Source: Leifsonia xyli subsp. xyli str. CTCB07 (GTDB taxonomy: Bacteria > Actinomycetota > Actinomycetes > Actinomycetales > Microbacteriaceae). Taken from it: a stretch of 64,000 nucleotides of DNA. Location of the stretch: assembly GCF_000007665.1 (NCBI RefSeq), contig NC_006087.1:2520159-2584158 (forward strand). Direction: 5' to 3'. Below, one piece after another: positions 45,552-54,909 of the stretch. A program made the position numbers and the translations under genes. Position 1 is the stretch's first letter; each line of letters begins with the position of its first letter. Below the pieces are notes generated by a model. The model saw only the letters and a program-made list of their open reading frames with translations. It was not told where the DNA came from and ran no database searches.

Positions 45552-46925
45552 TCAGATCGGCGCCATGTCCGCGAAACGCGAGTACATGCCCTGGAATGCG
45601 ACCTTAACCGTCTTTGTCGGTCCATTACGGTGCTTCGCCACGATCAGATCGGCTTCGCCCGCACGCGGGTTGTCCTTCTCATAGGCGGACTCGCGGTGGA
45701 GGAGCACAACGACATCGGCGTCCTGCTCGATCGAGCCGGACTCGCGCAGATCGCTCAGAGCGGGGAGTTTGTCGGCACGCTGCTCGGGACCGCGGTTCAG
45801 CTGGGAGAGCGCGATGACCGGAACCTGGAGTTCCTTCGCGAGCAGCTTCAGCGCCCGCGAGAACTCGCTGACCTCCTGCTGACGGCTCTCGACCCGCTTA
45901 CCGCTCGTCATCAACTGCAGGTAGTCGATGATCACCATCTTGAGTCCGACGCGCTGCTTCAGACGACGGCACTTGGCCCGGATTTCGACCAGAGTCATAT
46001 TGGGACTGTCGTCGATGTAGAGGGGTGCGTCGTTGATGCGCCCCCGAGTGGCCGCGATGGTGGTCCAGTCGCGGTTGTCCACCGTGCCCTTCCGCATGTG
46101 CTGAAGGGGGACGGTCGCCTCGGCGGAGAGCAAACGCATCGCGATCTCGCTGCGTCCCATCTCGAGCGAGAAGAAGATCGTGGGCAGATCGTGCTTGATG
46201 GCGGCTGCCCGGGCGAAGTCGAGCGCGAGCGTCGACTTTCCCAGCGCGGGCCGCGCGGCGACGATGATCATCTGACCCGGGTGCAAACCATTGGTCAGCT
46301 CATCGAGCTCGGTGAAGCCCGTGGGAACACCCGTCATCGAGCCATCCTTGTGCTTCGACGCCTCGATCTCGTCGATGGCGACGGTGACCGCCTCCGTCAG
46401 CGGGACGTAATCCTCCACCTCCTGCGTTCCGGTCACCGAGTAGATCTCAGCCTGGGCGTTGTTGACGAGGTCGAGCACCTCGCCCTCGGCCTTGTAGCCC
46501 ATCTGAGTGATGCGGGTGCCCGCCTCGACCAGACGGCGCAGCAGCGCCTTCTCGGCCACGATATTAGCGTAGTAGCCGGCGTTGGCCGCCGTCGGAACAA
46601 GACTGGTCAGGGTGTGCAGGTATTCGGCTCCGCCCGCACGCGACAGCTCACCCAGTTTTGTGAGTTCATCGGTCACGGTGATCACATCGGTCGGCTCGCC
46701 GTGCGAGTAGAGCGACAGGATCGCGTCGTAGACGATCTCGTGCTTCGGGATGTAGAAGTCCGTGCCACGGACGACCTCGACGACATCGGCGACGGCGTCC
46801 TTGCTCAGCAGCATCCCGCCGAGAGCGCTCTGCTCCGCAAGGAGGTCGTGAGGCGGAGTTCGCTCGGGGGAGCGGTCCTCGCCCTGTTCACGGCCGTCCG
46901 CGAGACCGATGTGGGCGATCGACAC
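45552..46925 (-). CDS. dnaB: Replicative DNA helicase DnaB
   Basis: 457 residues, no intein. N-terminal helical domain from PPHDLLAEQSALGGMLLSKD; RecA-type ATPase with Walker A ARPALGKSTLALDF (residues 224-), TIFFSLEMGRSEIAMRLLSA, Walker B MVIIDYLQLM, QEVSEFSRALKLLAKELQVP, and the end RNGPTKTVKVAFQGMYSRF. Hexameric 5'-3' helicase at the fork. Downstream of rpsF-ssb-rpsR-rplI on the same strand but separated from rplI by 523 bases with its own terminator, so it has its own promoter region, which contains DnaA boxes. Confidence 0.96.
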   Translation of the reverse strand: MSIAHIGLADGREQGEDRSPERTPPHDLLAEQSALGGMLLSKDAVADVVEVVRGTDFYIPKHEIVYDAILSLYSHGEPTDVITVTDELTKLGELSRAGGAEYLHTLTSLVPTAANAGYYANIVAEKALLRRLVEAGTRITQMGYKAEGEVLDLVNNAQAEIYSVTGTQEVEDYVPLTEAVTVAIDEIEASKHKDGSMTGVPTGFTELDELTNGLHPGQMIIVAARPALGKSTLALDFARAAAIKHDLPTIFFSLEMGRSEIAMRLLSAEATVPLQHMRKGTVDNRDWTTIAATRGRINDAPLYIDDSPNMTLVEIRAKCRRLKQRVGLKMVIIDYLQLMTSGKRVESRQQEVSEFSRALKLLAKELQVPVIALSQLNRGPEQRADKLPALSDLRESGSIEQDADVVVLLHRESAYEKDNPRAGEADLIVAKHRNGPTKTVKVAFQGMYSRFADMAPI

Positions 46926-47176
46926 GTTCTCTCCTCACTTGTTTCGGCACGCCTGACGGGTAAACGCTCTCGCACTGCCTCTAACGTGAGTCGCGGGCAC
47001 CTGATTGCGTTCTCCGACGCGCCGCACCGCGCTTCTGGCGGGCTGACAAAACACTGAAGCGCGCTCTCAGAGGCAGAATACGAACAACCACCGACACTCG
47101 GACGCGCTTCCCCATCCATGTCCACCTTGGACATCGATCACCCTACGAACCCCGATCCAGCATCCACAACTTTGCC

Positions 47177-47197
47177 TGTGGATAACTTTGTGGACAA
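47177..47197 (-). promoter_or_regulatory. Two perfect DnaA boxes upstream of dnaB
   Basis: TTATCCACA (47177-47185) and TTGTCCACA (47189-47197), both on the minus strand three bases apart; a one-mismatch TCATCCACA lies at 47367-47375. They sit in the 523-base gap 46926-47448, part of which (47235-47300) is strongly A+T-rich. No gene is visible in the gap. They probably allow DnaA control of dnaB transcription. Confidence 0.6.
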
Positions 47198-47400
47198 TCT
47201 GCGGGAAACGCCGCCACGCTTGTGTACAAGTTGGGAATGGATCTGTGGGTAGAGAGAAAATTTTAGTGTTAAAATGTACCTTAACCAGCGATTTTTCTTT
47301 CCGCATCCTGTGAGGAAAAACTTCTTTGGGCACTGTGGCAAGCGCTGAGATTCGGGCGTGTCGAACTGTGGATGAAGCTGGGCAAACTTCCCCGAAAAAG

Positions 47401-47432
47401 GTGTAGCGGCGGGCCTTCGCCCGCCGCTACAC
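47401..47432 (-). terminator. Intrinsic terminator of the rpsF-ssb-rpsR-rplI operon
   Basis: GTGTAGCGGCGGGC, loop of four, exact complement: a perfect 14-base stem starting 17 bases after the rplI stop. On the minus strand it is followed by CCTTTTT, giving the U run of a classical rho-independent terminator. Confidence 0.9.
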
Positions 47433-47448
47433 TCTGCTTTCGAGATCG

Positions 47449-47901
47449 CTAATTGGCAGCGACCACCTGAAGGGTGATCATGGCCGAGAGGTCCTCGTGC
47501 AGCCGCACGGTGGCCTCGTGGTCACCGACGGCTTTGATCGCGTTGGGGAGTTCGATTTTGCGCTTGTCTAGTTCGCCGATGCCGGCGGCTTTGACGGCCT
47601 CGGCGACATCCGCGGTCTTCACCGATCCGAACAGACGACCTTCGCGGCCAGCCTTGACGACCAGCTTGACGCGGGTGGCCTCCAGCTTCGCTTTGAGTTC
47701 CTGAGCGGCCTCCATCGAGTGCAGCTCGCGAGCCGCGCGGGCCGCCTTAATTTGCTCGACCTGCTTCTTGCCACCGCGGGTCCACGAGATCGCGAAACCC
47801 TGCGGAACAAGGTAATTGCGGGCGTAGCCATCCTTGACCTCGACGACGTCGCCAGCGGAGCCGAGGCCGGTGACCTCGTGCGTGAGAATAACCTTCGACA
47901 T
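47449..47901 (-). CDS. rplI: 50S ribosomal protein L9
   Basis: 150 residues: [37 protein letters not shown] (L9 signature), a central helix and the C-terminal rRNA-binding domain. Last gene of the operon, 11 bases after rpsR. Confidence 0.96.
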
Positions 47902-47912
47902 GTGTCTACTCC

Positions 47913-48176
47913 TTAACGGCCGGAGCCGGCGTAGGGAAGCAGAGCCATCTCGCGCGCGTTCTTGACGGCGCGGGCGATCAGGCGCTGCTCCTGGACGGAG
48001 ACACCGGTGATGCGGAGGGCGCGGATCTTGCCACGCTCGGAGATGAACTTGCGCAAGGTCGCGACATCCTTGTAGTCAATGACGCCGACGCGGACGGACT
48101 TCGCCGGAGCGGCGTTCTTCCCGTCCTTGCCCTTGCGGATCGGCTTGCGGCGGTCGCCGCTCGACTTTCCAGCCAT
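47913..48176 (-). CDS. rpsR: 30S ribosomal protein S18
   Basis: 87 residues: basic N-terminus [18 protein letters not shown], then [20 protein letters not shown] (S18 signature). Lacks the CxxC of zinc-type S18 proteins. Start ATG 48176, the family start; lies between ssb and rplI. Confidence 0.95.
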
Positions 48177-48239
48177 GATTTCCTTTGCTTTCCGCCCGTC
48201 ACGGCCGAGGCCGGCGGGCATATGAGTGTTGGGGACCCG

Positions 48240-48752
48240 TTAGAACGGAGTCTCGTCGTTGTACGCGCCCGGGGTGTTCCAGACATCGGTTCCAGCAGAC
48301 GGGTCCGCGGGAACGGTTGCCGCCCACGGCTCTTCGACGGCAGGAGCTCCGCCACCGAATCCGCCCGGACCACCCGGACCACGCGACGACTGCGCGCGGG
48401 TCACCTGAGCGGTGGCGTAACGCAGCGACGGACCGATTTCGTCGATCTCAAGCTCGATGGAGGTGCGCTTCTCGCCTTCCTTCGTCTCATAGGAACGCTG
48501 CTTGAGCCGGCCCTGGGCGATGACACGTGAGCCCTTGGTCAGCGAGCCTGCGACATGCTCGGCGAAGTCACGCCAGACGCTCGCGCGCAGGAACAGTGCC
48601 TCACCGTCCTTCCACTCGTTCGCCTGACGGTCGAACGTGCGGGGAGTGGATGCGATGGTGAAGTTAGCAACGGCCAGCCCGTTCTGCGTGTAGCGCAGCT
48701 CAGGGTCGGACGTGAGGTTGCCCACCACGGTGATGACGGTCTCGCCGGCCAT
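48240..48752 (-). CDS. ssb: Single-stranded DNA-binding protein
   Basis: 170 residues. OB fold ([60 protein letters not shown]), then a Gly/Pro-rich linker. The C-terminus is NDETPF instead of the classical D-D-I-P-F tip; it keeps acidic residues and the final P-F used to recruit partner proteins. ATG 48752; four bases after the rpsF stop. Confidence 0.95.
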   Translation of the reverse strand: MAGETVITVVGNLTSDPELRYTQNGLAVANFTIASTPRTFDRQANEWKDGEALFLRASVWRDFAEHVAGSLTKGSRVIAQGRLKQRSYETKEGEKRTSIELEIDEIGPSLRYATAQVTRAQSSRGPGGPGGFGGGAPAVEEPWAATVPADPSAGTDVWNTPGAYNDETPF

Positions 48753-48756
48753 GGGA

Positions 48757-49143
48757 TTAGACGCCGACCTTCTCGGTGACCGTCTTCTCGGCGGCGGCGG
48801 CCTTGCGGGCGGCCTTCTCGTCGGCGCGCTTCTGAGCGGCCGCGACCTGGGCGATCGCCTCGTCGGCACGGAGGACCTTGGTGCGCATGACAGCCTCGCT
48901 GAGCTTCAGCTGGCGGTCGAGCTCCTTCGTGGTGTCACCGGTGGCGGTGAGCTGCACGACGGCGTAGATGCCCTCGGACTTCTTGTTGATCTCGTAGGCC
49001 AGGCGGCGGCGACCCCAGATGTCGACGTTGTCGATCGTTCCACCGTCGTTCCGGACGACGTTGAGGAACTTGTCAAGGCTGGGAGCAACGGTGCGCTCGT
49101 CGATCTCGGGATCGAGGATGACCATCAGCTCGTATTGATGCAT
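48757..49143 (-). CDS. rpsF: 30S ribosomal protein S6
   Basis: 128 residues: [40 protein letters not shown] (S6 signature), then an alanine/lysine-rich C-terminal extension usual in actinobacteria. GGAGGTGGG nine bases upstream of ATG 49143. First gene of rpsF-ssb-rpsR-rplI. The 300-base gap upstream (49144-49443) has no gene; it holds the promoter region and a short TTACC-TAG-GGTAA palindrome at 49238-49250. Confidence 0.95.
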   Translation of the reverse strand: MHQYELMVILDPEIDERTVAPSLDKFLNVVRNDGGTIDNVDIWGRRRLAYEINKKSEGIYAVVQLTATGDTTKELDRQLKLSEAVMRTKVLRADEAIAQVAAAQKRADEKAARKAAAAEKTVTEKVGV

Positions 49144-49443
49144 GACTAACCCACCTCCTTTGGTCTTGGCGGCTACAGACGGTCTGCAGCAGGAGTGTTG
49201 TACATCGTGTGCCCAGGTAGGAACCCACCCGGGCAGCTTACCTAGGGTAACGGATGCCCGGTCTCGACGCCAGCTCGCGGGGTGAGGGACGACCGGGCCG
49301 TGTGGGTACCCCTCACGGCGAGGGCGGGAAAGGAGGATACGGGTGGGAGTGGTCATGCATCCACCATCCCCGCTCACCCGGAGCAGCGGGCTCGACGACC
49401 CGAATCGGTGGAGAACTGGTCGATCGAACCCGCCTGTGGAGGA

Positions 49444-50880
49444 TTACGCCTCCGCGGAACGCTCCGACCACCATGCCAGCAGCCGGCGGGTGGCCTCTTC
49501 TTCGCCGAGAGAGCCCTGATCCAGCCGCAGGTCCAGCAGGTACGTCATCGCCTGGCCGACGTCCCGCCCCGGCTTGATCCCCAGGATGGCCATCACCTGC
49601 TGACCGTCCAGGTCCGGACGGACAGAATCCAGCGCCTCCTGTTCCCCGAGTGAGGCGATGCGCTGCTCCAGATCGTCGTACGCGAAGCCGAGCCGGTCTG
49701 CTTTGCGACGGTTCCTCGTCGTGACATCCGCCCGGGTGAGCATGTGAAGCCGCTCCAGCTCGGGACCCGCATCTCGCACGTACCGGCGCACCGCGGAGTC
49801 GGTCCACGCCCCTTCTGTGTACCCAAAGAACCGCAGATGCAGCTCGATCAGGCGGGACACGGATTCGATCGTGGCCTTGTCGAAGCGAAGCGCCGTCAAA
49901 CGCTTCTTCGCGAGTTTCGCCCCGACCACATCGTGGTGATGGAAACTGACCGCCCCACCCGGCTCGAACCGGCGCGTGGCCGGCTTCCCGATATCGTGAA
50001 GGAGCGCGGCGAGCCGCAGCGTCAGTTCCGGCGCGTCACCGGGATGCCGTTCCCTCTCGTACTCGATCGCTTGCTCCAGCACGGTGAGACTGTGCTGGTA
50101 GACGTCCTTGTGGTGGTGGTGCTCGTCCACTTCCAGACGCAACGCGGACAGCTCGGGAAGGACGCGATCGGCGAGACCGGTCGACACCAGCAGCTCGATT
50201 CCTGGACGTGGGCGGTCGGACATAAGCAGCTTGCCGAGTTCGTCCCGGATGCGTTCCGCGCTGACGATCTCGATGCGATCGGCCATCGCGGCCATCGCGG
50301 CCTGGGTCTGGCCGTCCACCTCGAATCCGAGCTGTGCGGCGAACCGTGCCGCACGCAGCATCCGGAGCGGATCGTCCCCGAACGACACTTCGGGGCTCGA
50401 CGGCGTCGTGAGGACGCGGGCAAGCAGGTGCTCGACCCCGCCGGACGGGTCCACCAGCCGCACCTCCGGAACACGCAGGGCGAGCGCGTTCACCGTGAAG
50501 TCCCGGCGAAGGAGGTCGCCCTCCAGCGTATCGCCGAACTCGACGTCCGGTTTGCGGGTCGTGCCGTCATAGCTGTCGGAACGATAAGTGGTGACCTCCA
50601 CCGCCTCCTCGCCGAACACAGCGCCGATCGTGCCGTAGGCACGGCCGATGTCCCAGACTGCGTCGGCGAGGGGGGAGAGGAGGCGTACGATCGCGTCCGG
50701 ACGCGCATCCGTCGTGAAGTCGAGATCGTGTACCTCCCGCCCGAGCAGAGCGTCCCTGATCGGGCCGCCGACCAGCGACAGTTCGTGTCCGGCCGCCGCG
50801 AAAGCCGCCGCCAGGCGGGCCACGGTCGGCGAAGCGGCGATGGCTGCGAGGCGATCGAGGGATTCGGCGACGGACTGCAT
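49444..50880 (-). CDS. cca: CCA tRNA nucleotidyltransferase with HD domain
   Basis: 478 residues. Class II nucleotidyltransferase head: LSLVGGPIRDALLGREVHDL with the DLDF catalytic aspartates just after, FGDTLEGDLLRRDFTVNAL, then the HD domain LRLAALLHDIGKPATRRFEP. Adds or repairs CCA at tRNA 3' ends. In relatives near the origin (M. tuberculosis PcnA, Rv3907c) it is divergent from mutT4-DUF6049-murJ; here the same order holds without the NUDIX gene. Confidence 0.92.
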   Translation of the reverse strand: MQSVAESLDRLAAIAASPTVARLAAAFAAAGHELSLVGGPIRDALLGREVHDLDFTTDARPDAIVRLLSPLADAVWDIGRAYGTIGAVFGEEAVEVTTYRSDSYDGTTRKPDVEFGDTLEGDLLRRDFTVNALALRVPEVRLVDPSGGVEHLLARVLTTPSSPEVSFGDDPLRMLRAARFAAQLGFEVDGQTQAAMAAMADRIEIVSAERIRDELGKLLMSDRPRPGIELLVSTGLADRVLPELSALRLEVDEHHHHKDVYQHSLTVLEQAIEYERERHPGDAPELTLRLAALLHDIGKPATRRFEPGGAVSFHHHDVVGAKLAKKRLTALRFDKATIESVSRLIELHLRFFGYTEGAWTDSAVRRYVRDAGPELERLHMLTRADVTTRNRRKADRLGFAYDDLEQRIASLGEQEALDSVRPDLDGQQVMAILGIKPGRDVGQAMTYLLDLRLDQGSLGEEEATRRLLAWWSERSAEA

Positions 50881-50977
50881 GATGCCTCAGTTTAACGGGC
50901 ACACTCGGCGTGCTCTCCCAGGGGTCGGCCCCTAGAATCGTCGTCATGGAGGCCGAACCGGGAGCGCGCGTCGACGC

Positions 50978-53224
50978 ATGAGTGAATCCGGAACCACCTT
51001 CCGGGGTGTGCGATTCGTCGCCGTGCTCATGAGTGCGGCGGTCGCTTTGTCGGCCCTCCTCGGCGGCGCCCCGGTGTCCGAGGCGAGCACCGGCTGGGGC
51101 TCCGTGGTGAGCGGCGAGCGATCCGCCACGATCAGAACGGCAGCGACGGCTCGGCTCTCCGCATCCCTTTCCGCCGGAACCGCGGGCCTGCTGGCGCCGG
51201 GCCAGGACCTTGTCGCATCGGTCACCGTGACCAACTCCTCCGGCACCGCGCTCACCTCCGGAACGGTCCGGTTCTGGCTGAATCCCACTGCGTTCACTTC
51301 GCGCAGAGGACTGACAGCCTGGCTCTCCTCGACGGACGCGGTGAAGGACAGGGTCAATCTCGGCTCGGTCGCGCTGCCAGCGCTAGAGCCCGGCGCTTCG
51401 GCCATTGTGCGCGTCCCGGTCGCCGCTGCGGCTGTGCCGTTCGCTTCACGATCGGTCACCGGCGTCTTCGGTGTCGGGGCCGCCGTGAGCGCCGACCAGC
51501 AGACAGCAGAAGCCCGCTCATCGCTCGTGTGGTCTGTGGGCGAGGCGGCGGCCAAGACGGATGTCGGCGTGGTGATGCCGATCGTGAGCCCCTCCACCGG
51601 CGCCGGCCTGATCTCCGCCGACGATCTCGCGACCTACACGGCTCCCAACGGCGTCCTCACCCGCGACCTCGACGGGATCGCCGGCCACAGCACGGTCGCC
51701 GTGGGCATTGACCCGATGATCGTCGCATCCATCCGCGCCCTCGGGAACGCCGCGCCCGCCACCGCGACCGACTGGCTGACACACTTGAGCACCCTGCCCA
51801 ACGAAACCTTCTCATTGGGTTACGGAGATGCGGATATGGCCGGTCAGCTGCAAGCCGGCCTCACCACACCGCTCACCCCTCTCTCCCTCCGCTACGCCCT
51901 CGACGCGAAGAACTTCTCACCGGCCCCGACCACGATCGGCGAGCCCACCACCGCAACACACGTCCAGCCGACACCGACGGCCTCACCGGCACAGAGCCCA
52001 AGCCCCAGCCCAACCCCCCTCCCCACCCTCCCCACCCTGAGCGAACTCGTCGCGTGGGACTACAGCCTTTCCGGCATCGCCTGGCCCGGCGACGGCACGC
52101 TCCGCTCCGCGGATCTCGCACCGCTCTCCACAGCCGGGATGAAGACCGTCATCGTCTCCGGCGACAACACGAACGCCGACGAACTGGACAGCACACCGAA
52201 CGCCGTCGTCCACACCGCCAGCAGCATGCTCGCCGTCAGCGACCAGCGGATCTCCGACGCCCTCCGCCAATCGGTCTCCGCACCGAGCGACATCGCATGG
52301 AACACCGCTATGTCAGCAGTGAACGCACAGCTCGCGCTCCTCAGCGGCGAAGACAAGACCTCCCGTAAGGTCCTCGTCGCCCTCGACCGTTCGTGGCCAT
52401 CGAGCGGGACGCAGTTGCAACGCAGCCTCGACGCTCTGCTGACCTCAGCGTGGTCGGCACCGGCCGCCTTTTCCAGCATCGTCTCCGCCTCCGGATCCAC
52501 CGACACCGTCGTGGTGGATGCGCCCGAGTCTCAGAGACGGATCGACGCCATCCGCAGCCTGCTCACCGACGAGAAGGCGCTGACCGACTTCGCGACTGTC
52601 CTGGTCGACCCCACGACGCTGACAGGCAGGACCCGCGCGCAACTCCTCACTCTGCTGGCCGTGTCCTGGCAGAACCCCCGCACCGACTGGTCCGCGGCCG
52701 TGACGAAAAGCCGCGAAGCCACCACCAAGACGCTCCACGCGATCCGCATCCTGCCCACCGAGAACATCAACCTCGTGAGCACGCAGGGGTCCATCCCGTT
52801 CACCGTGAGCAACGAGCTGCCGGGCGAGGCCGCCACTGTCACGCTCAGGGCGTCTCCGTCCAACGGCCGTCTCGAGATCGACGGACCCACGACCAAGTCC
52901 ATTCCGAAGGATTCACGGGGGACGATGCTCGTCCCGGTCAGGGCGAAGGTCGGAAACGGCCAGGTCGTGCTGTCCCTCCAGCTGTACAGCCCGACAGGCA
53001 TCCCGATCGGCGATCCCTCCGCGGTGAGCGTGGAGGTACACGCTGACTGGGAGGGTCTCGGCGCGCTCGTCTTCGGCGCACTGCTGGTGCTCCTGTTCGG
53101 CTACGGAATCGTCCGTGGACTCCTGCGCCGCCGGGCCCAGCGACGCACCGAGGCGCAGCAGACGCCCGAGGACGACAAGGGCGACAACGCCGCTCCCCGC
53201 AACGACGGGAGTTCGGATGGCTAG
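50978..53224 (+). CDS. DUF6049 membrane-anchored protein next to murJ
   Basis: 748 residues: signal-like helix at about residues 13-35 (FVAVLMSAAVALSALLGGAP), a large extracytoplasmic part with beta-sandwich-type strands and a Pro/Ser/Thr linker near residue 330-350 (TPTASPAQSPSPSPTPLPTL), a C-terminal helix ALVFGALLVLLFGYGIV and a charged cytoplasmic tail. This is the DUF6049 family, always upstream of murJ in actinobacteria (M. tuberculosis Rv3909), probably linked to envelope synthesis. Its stop overlaps the murJ start by eight bases. A 12-codon frame at 50946-50981 overlaps its ATG as ATGA, perhaps a stump of the missing NUDIX gene. Confidence 0.85.
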   Translation: MSESGTTFRGVRFVAVLMSAAVALSALLGGAPVSEASTGWGSVVSGERSATIRTAATARLSASLSAGTAGLLAPGQDLVASVTVTNSSGTALTSGTVRFWLNPTAFTSRRGLTAWLSSTDAVKDRVNLGSVALPALEPGASAIVRVPVAAAAVPFASRSVTGVFGVGAAVSADQQTAEARSSLVWSVGEAAAKTDVGVVMPIVSPSTGAGLISADDLATYTAPNGVLTRDLDGIAGHSTVAVGIDPMIVASIRALGNAAPATATDWLTHLSTLPNETFSLGYGDADMAGQLQAGLTTPLTPLSLRYALDAKNFSPAPTTIGEPTTATHVQPTPTASPAQSPSPSPTPLPTLPTLSELVAWDYSLSGIAWPGDGTLRSADLAPLSTAGMKTVIVSGDNTNADELDSTPNAVVHTASSMLAVSDQRISDALRQSVSAPSDIAWNTAMSAVNAQLALLSGEDKTSRKVLVALDRSWPSSGTQLQRSLDALLTSAWSAPAAFSSIVSASGSTDTVVVDAPESQRRIDAIRSLLTDEKALTDFATVLVDPTTLTGRTRAQLLTLLAVSWQNPRTDWSAAVTKSREATTKTLHAIRILPTENINLVSTQGSIPFTVSNELPGEAATVTLRASPSNGRLEIDGPTTKSIPKDSRGTMLVPVRAKVGNGQVVLSLQLYSPTGIPIGDPSAVSVEVHADWEGLGALVFGALLVLLFGYGIVRGLLRRRAQRRTEAQQTPEDDKGDNAAPRNDGSSDG

Positions 53225-54833
53225 CATCGGCCGCGCCAGCGCCATGCTCGCGTCGGGGACCTTGGTCTCGCGCATCCTCGGCTTCGCGAAGGCCTGGTTG
53301 CTCGTTCAGGCGATCGGCGCCCTGAGCTTCGCAGGCGGAGCCTACGCGACGGCGACGCTGGTCCCCAACAGCCTCTATGCGATCATCGCTCAGGGGGTGC
53401 TCAACGCCGTCCTAGTGCCGCAAATCGTTCGGGCCTCCGGTGCGGCCGACGGTGGGCGGCAGTACATCAACAAGCTGGTCACGCTCGGGATGGTCGTCTT
53501 CGCCGCTGTGGCGCTGGTGGCGACCCTGCTCGCGCCGGTCCTCATCGGCCTGTTCGGTCTGCGCGGCGAACAGGCGGCGCTCGGCACGACCTTCGCGTAC
53601 TGGTCGCTCCCGCAGATCTTCTTCCTCGGTCTGTACACACTGCTCGGCGAGGTGCTCAACGCCCGCAAGTCGTTCGGTCCCTTCACCTGGGCGCCGGTGA
53701 TCAACAACGTCGTCGCGATCGGGATGCTGGCCGCCTTCATCCTGGGATTCAGCTCCGACCCCTTCGGCGAGCGCTCGCACGAGTGGGGCTCGGGGATGGT
53801 CGCACTGCTGGGCGGCGGGGCGACTCTGGGCATTGCCGTCCAGGCCGTCGTCCTGTTCTTCTTCTGGCGCCGGATCGGCCTGCGGTTCCGCCCCGATTTC
53901 CGCTGGCGGGGCGTCAACCTCGGCAGCGCAGGAAAAGCCGCCGGCTGGACGCTCGGGATGCTCATGGCCACCCAGATCGCCGGGCTGATCGAGACCAACG
54001 TCGCCAACTCCACCGGAGACGGCAAGGCGGGAGTCTTCGCCATGAACAACGCGTGGCTCGTGTTCATGCTGCCGCACGGCATCATCGCGGTCTCGATCGT
54101 CACCGCGTATTACACGAGGATGGCGGAGCACGCGCAGCAGGGCTCCGCTTCCGGGTTCCGTGCCGATTTCTCCAGCGCGGCCCGCTCGATCATGTTCCTG
54201 ATCGTCCTCTCGTCCGCAGTGCTCATCGTGATCGCCTTCCCGGTCGCCCGCGTTTTCACACCCGAATACCCGGCGATGGGGCTCGTCCTGATCGCCTACC
54301 TGGTGGGACTGGTGCCCTTCTCCCTCGTCTTCATGGCGCAGCGCGCGTTCTACTCCTTCGGCGACACCCGCACTCCGTTCCTGTTCACGCTGGCGCAGAC
54401 CGTGCTCATCGTCATCGGCGTTCTGGGCTGTCTCGCGATCCCGGCCGGACACCGCGCAGCCGCGATCGCTCTCGTCGTGTCCGCGTCCACGCTCATCCAA
54501 GCAGTCCTGGCTTTCGCGCTGCTGCGCCGACGCACCGGGGGAGTGGACGGGCGTCGCATCCTGAGCGGTCTGTGGCGGTTCCTCGCCGCAGGGCTGGCGG
54601 CTGTGGCTGCCGGGACCGGGTTCCTGGTCCTGCTGGGCGGTGCCGTCGAGGGCGCTTTCCCGGTGAGCAGTCCCCTCAGCGCGATCCTCGCCTCCGCCGT
54701 CGTCGGGATCGTCATGGCGATCGTCTATGTCGGCTCCCTGGCGATCTTCCGCTCGGCAGATCTGGAAGCCGGATTGGCGCCTGTCGTGGAGCGTGTTTTC
54801 AGACGCTCAGCGACAGGGGGTGACACGGAATAG
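53217..54833 (+). CDS. murJ: Lipid II flippase MurJ
   Basis: 538 residues with 14-15 helices. MATE/MOP-type protein: ASGTLVSRILGFAKAWLLVQ, VPNSLYAIIAQGVLNAVLVP, TFAYWSLPQIFFLGLYTLLG, and APVINNVVAIGMLAAFI are MurJ/MviN features. Moves lipid II across the membrane for peptidoglycan synthesis. ATG 53217 inside the end of the DUF6049 gene, so coupled. It lacks the pseudokinase and fibronectin-like extension of mycobacterial MviN. The sigM gene that follows in mycobacteria is absent; trxB comes next. Confidence 0.9.
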   Translation: MASIGRASAMLASGTLVSRILGFAKAWLLVQAIGALSFAGGAYATATLVPNSLYAIIAQGVLNAVLVPQIVRASGAADGGRQYINKLVTLGMVVFAAVALVATLLAPVLIGLFGLRGEQAALGTTFAYWSLPQIFFLGLYTLLGEVLNARKSFGPFTWAPVINNVVAIGMLAAFILGFSSDPFGERSHEWGSGMVALLGGGATLGIAVQAVVLFFFWRRIGLRFRPDFRWRGVNLGSAGKAAGWTLGMLMATQIAGLIETNVANSTGDGKAGVFAMNNAWLVFMLPHGIIAVSIVTAYYTRMAEHAQQGSASGFRADFSSAARSIMFLIVLSSAVLIVIAFPVARVFTPEYPAMGLVLIAYLVGLVPFSLVFMAQRAFYSFGDTRTPFLFTLAQTVLIVIGVLGCLAIPAGHRAAAIALVVSASTLIQAVLAFALLRRRTGGVDGRRILSGLWRFLAAGLAAVAAGTGFLVLLGGAVEGAFPVSSPLSAILASAVVGIVMAIVYVGSLAIFRSADLEAGLAPVVERVFRRSATGGDTE

Positions 54834-54909
54834 CATCCGCCTAGGATGTGTTCTACAAGTCGGTGCTTCCGGACCCGGGGGGCGCCGCCGATCACCAAGG
54901 AGTTCCTAC

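Noticed and set aside
49238-49250. TTACC-TAG-GGTAA palindrome as an operator
   Set aside because: Too short and isolated to claim function; mentioned only in the rpsF entry.
49985-50010. tRNA-like GGTTCGAACC-type sequence near 49960-49980
   Set aside because: Falls within the intact cca coding sequence without acceptor or anticodon arms.
53412-54500. 362-codon minus-strand frame opposite murJ
   Set aside because: Asp/Glu/Arg/His-rich shadow of a membrane protein gene.
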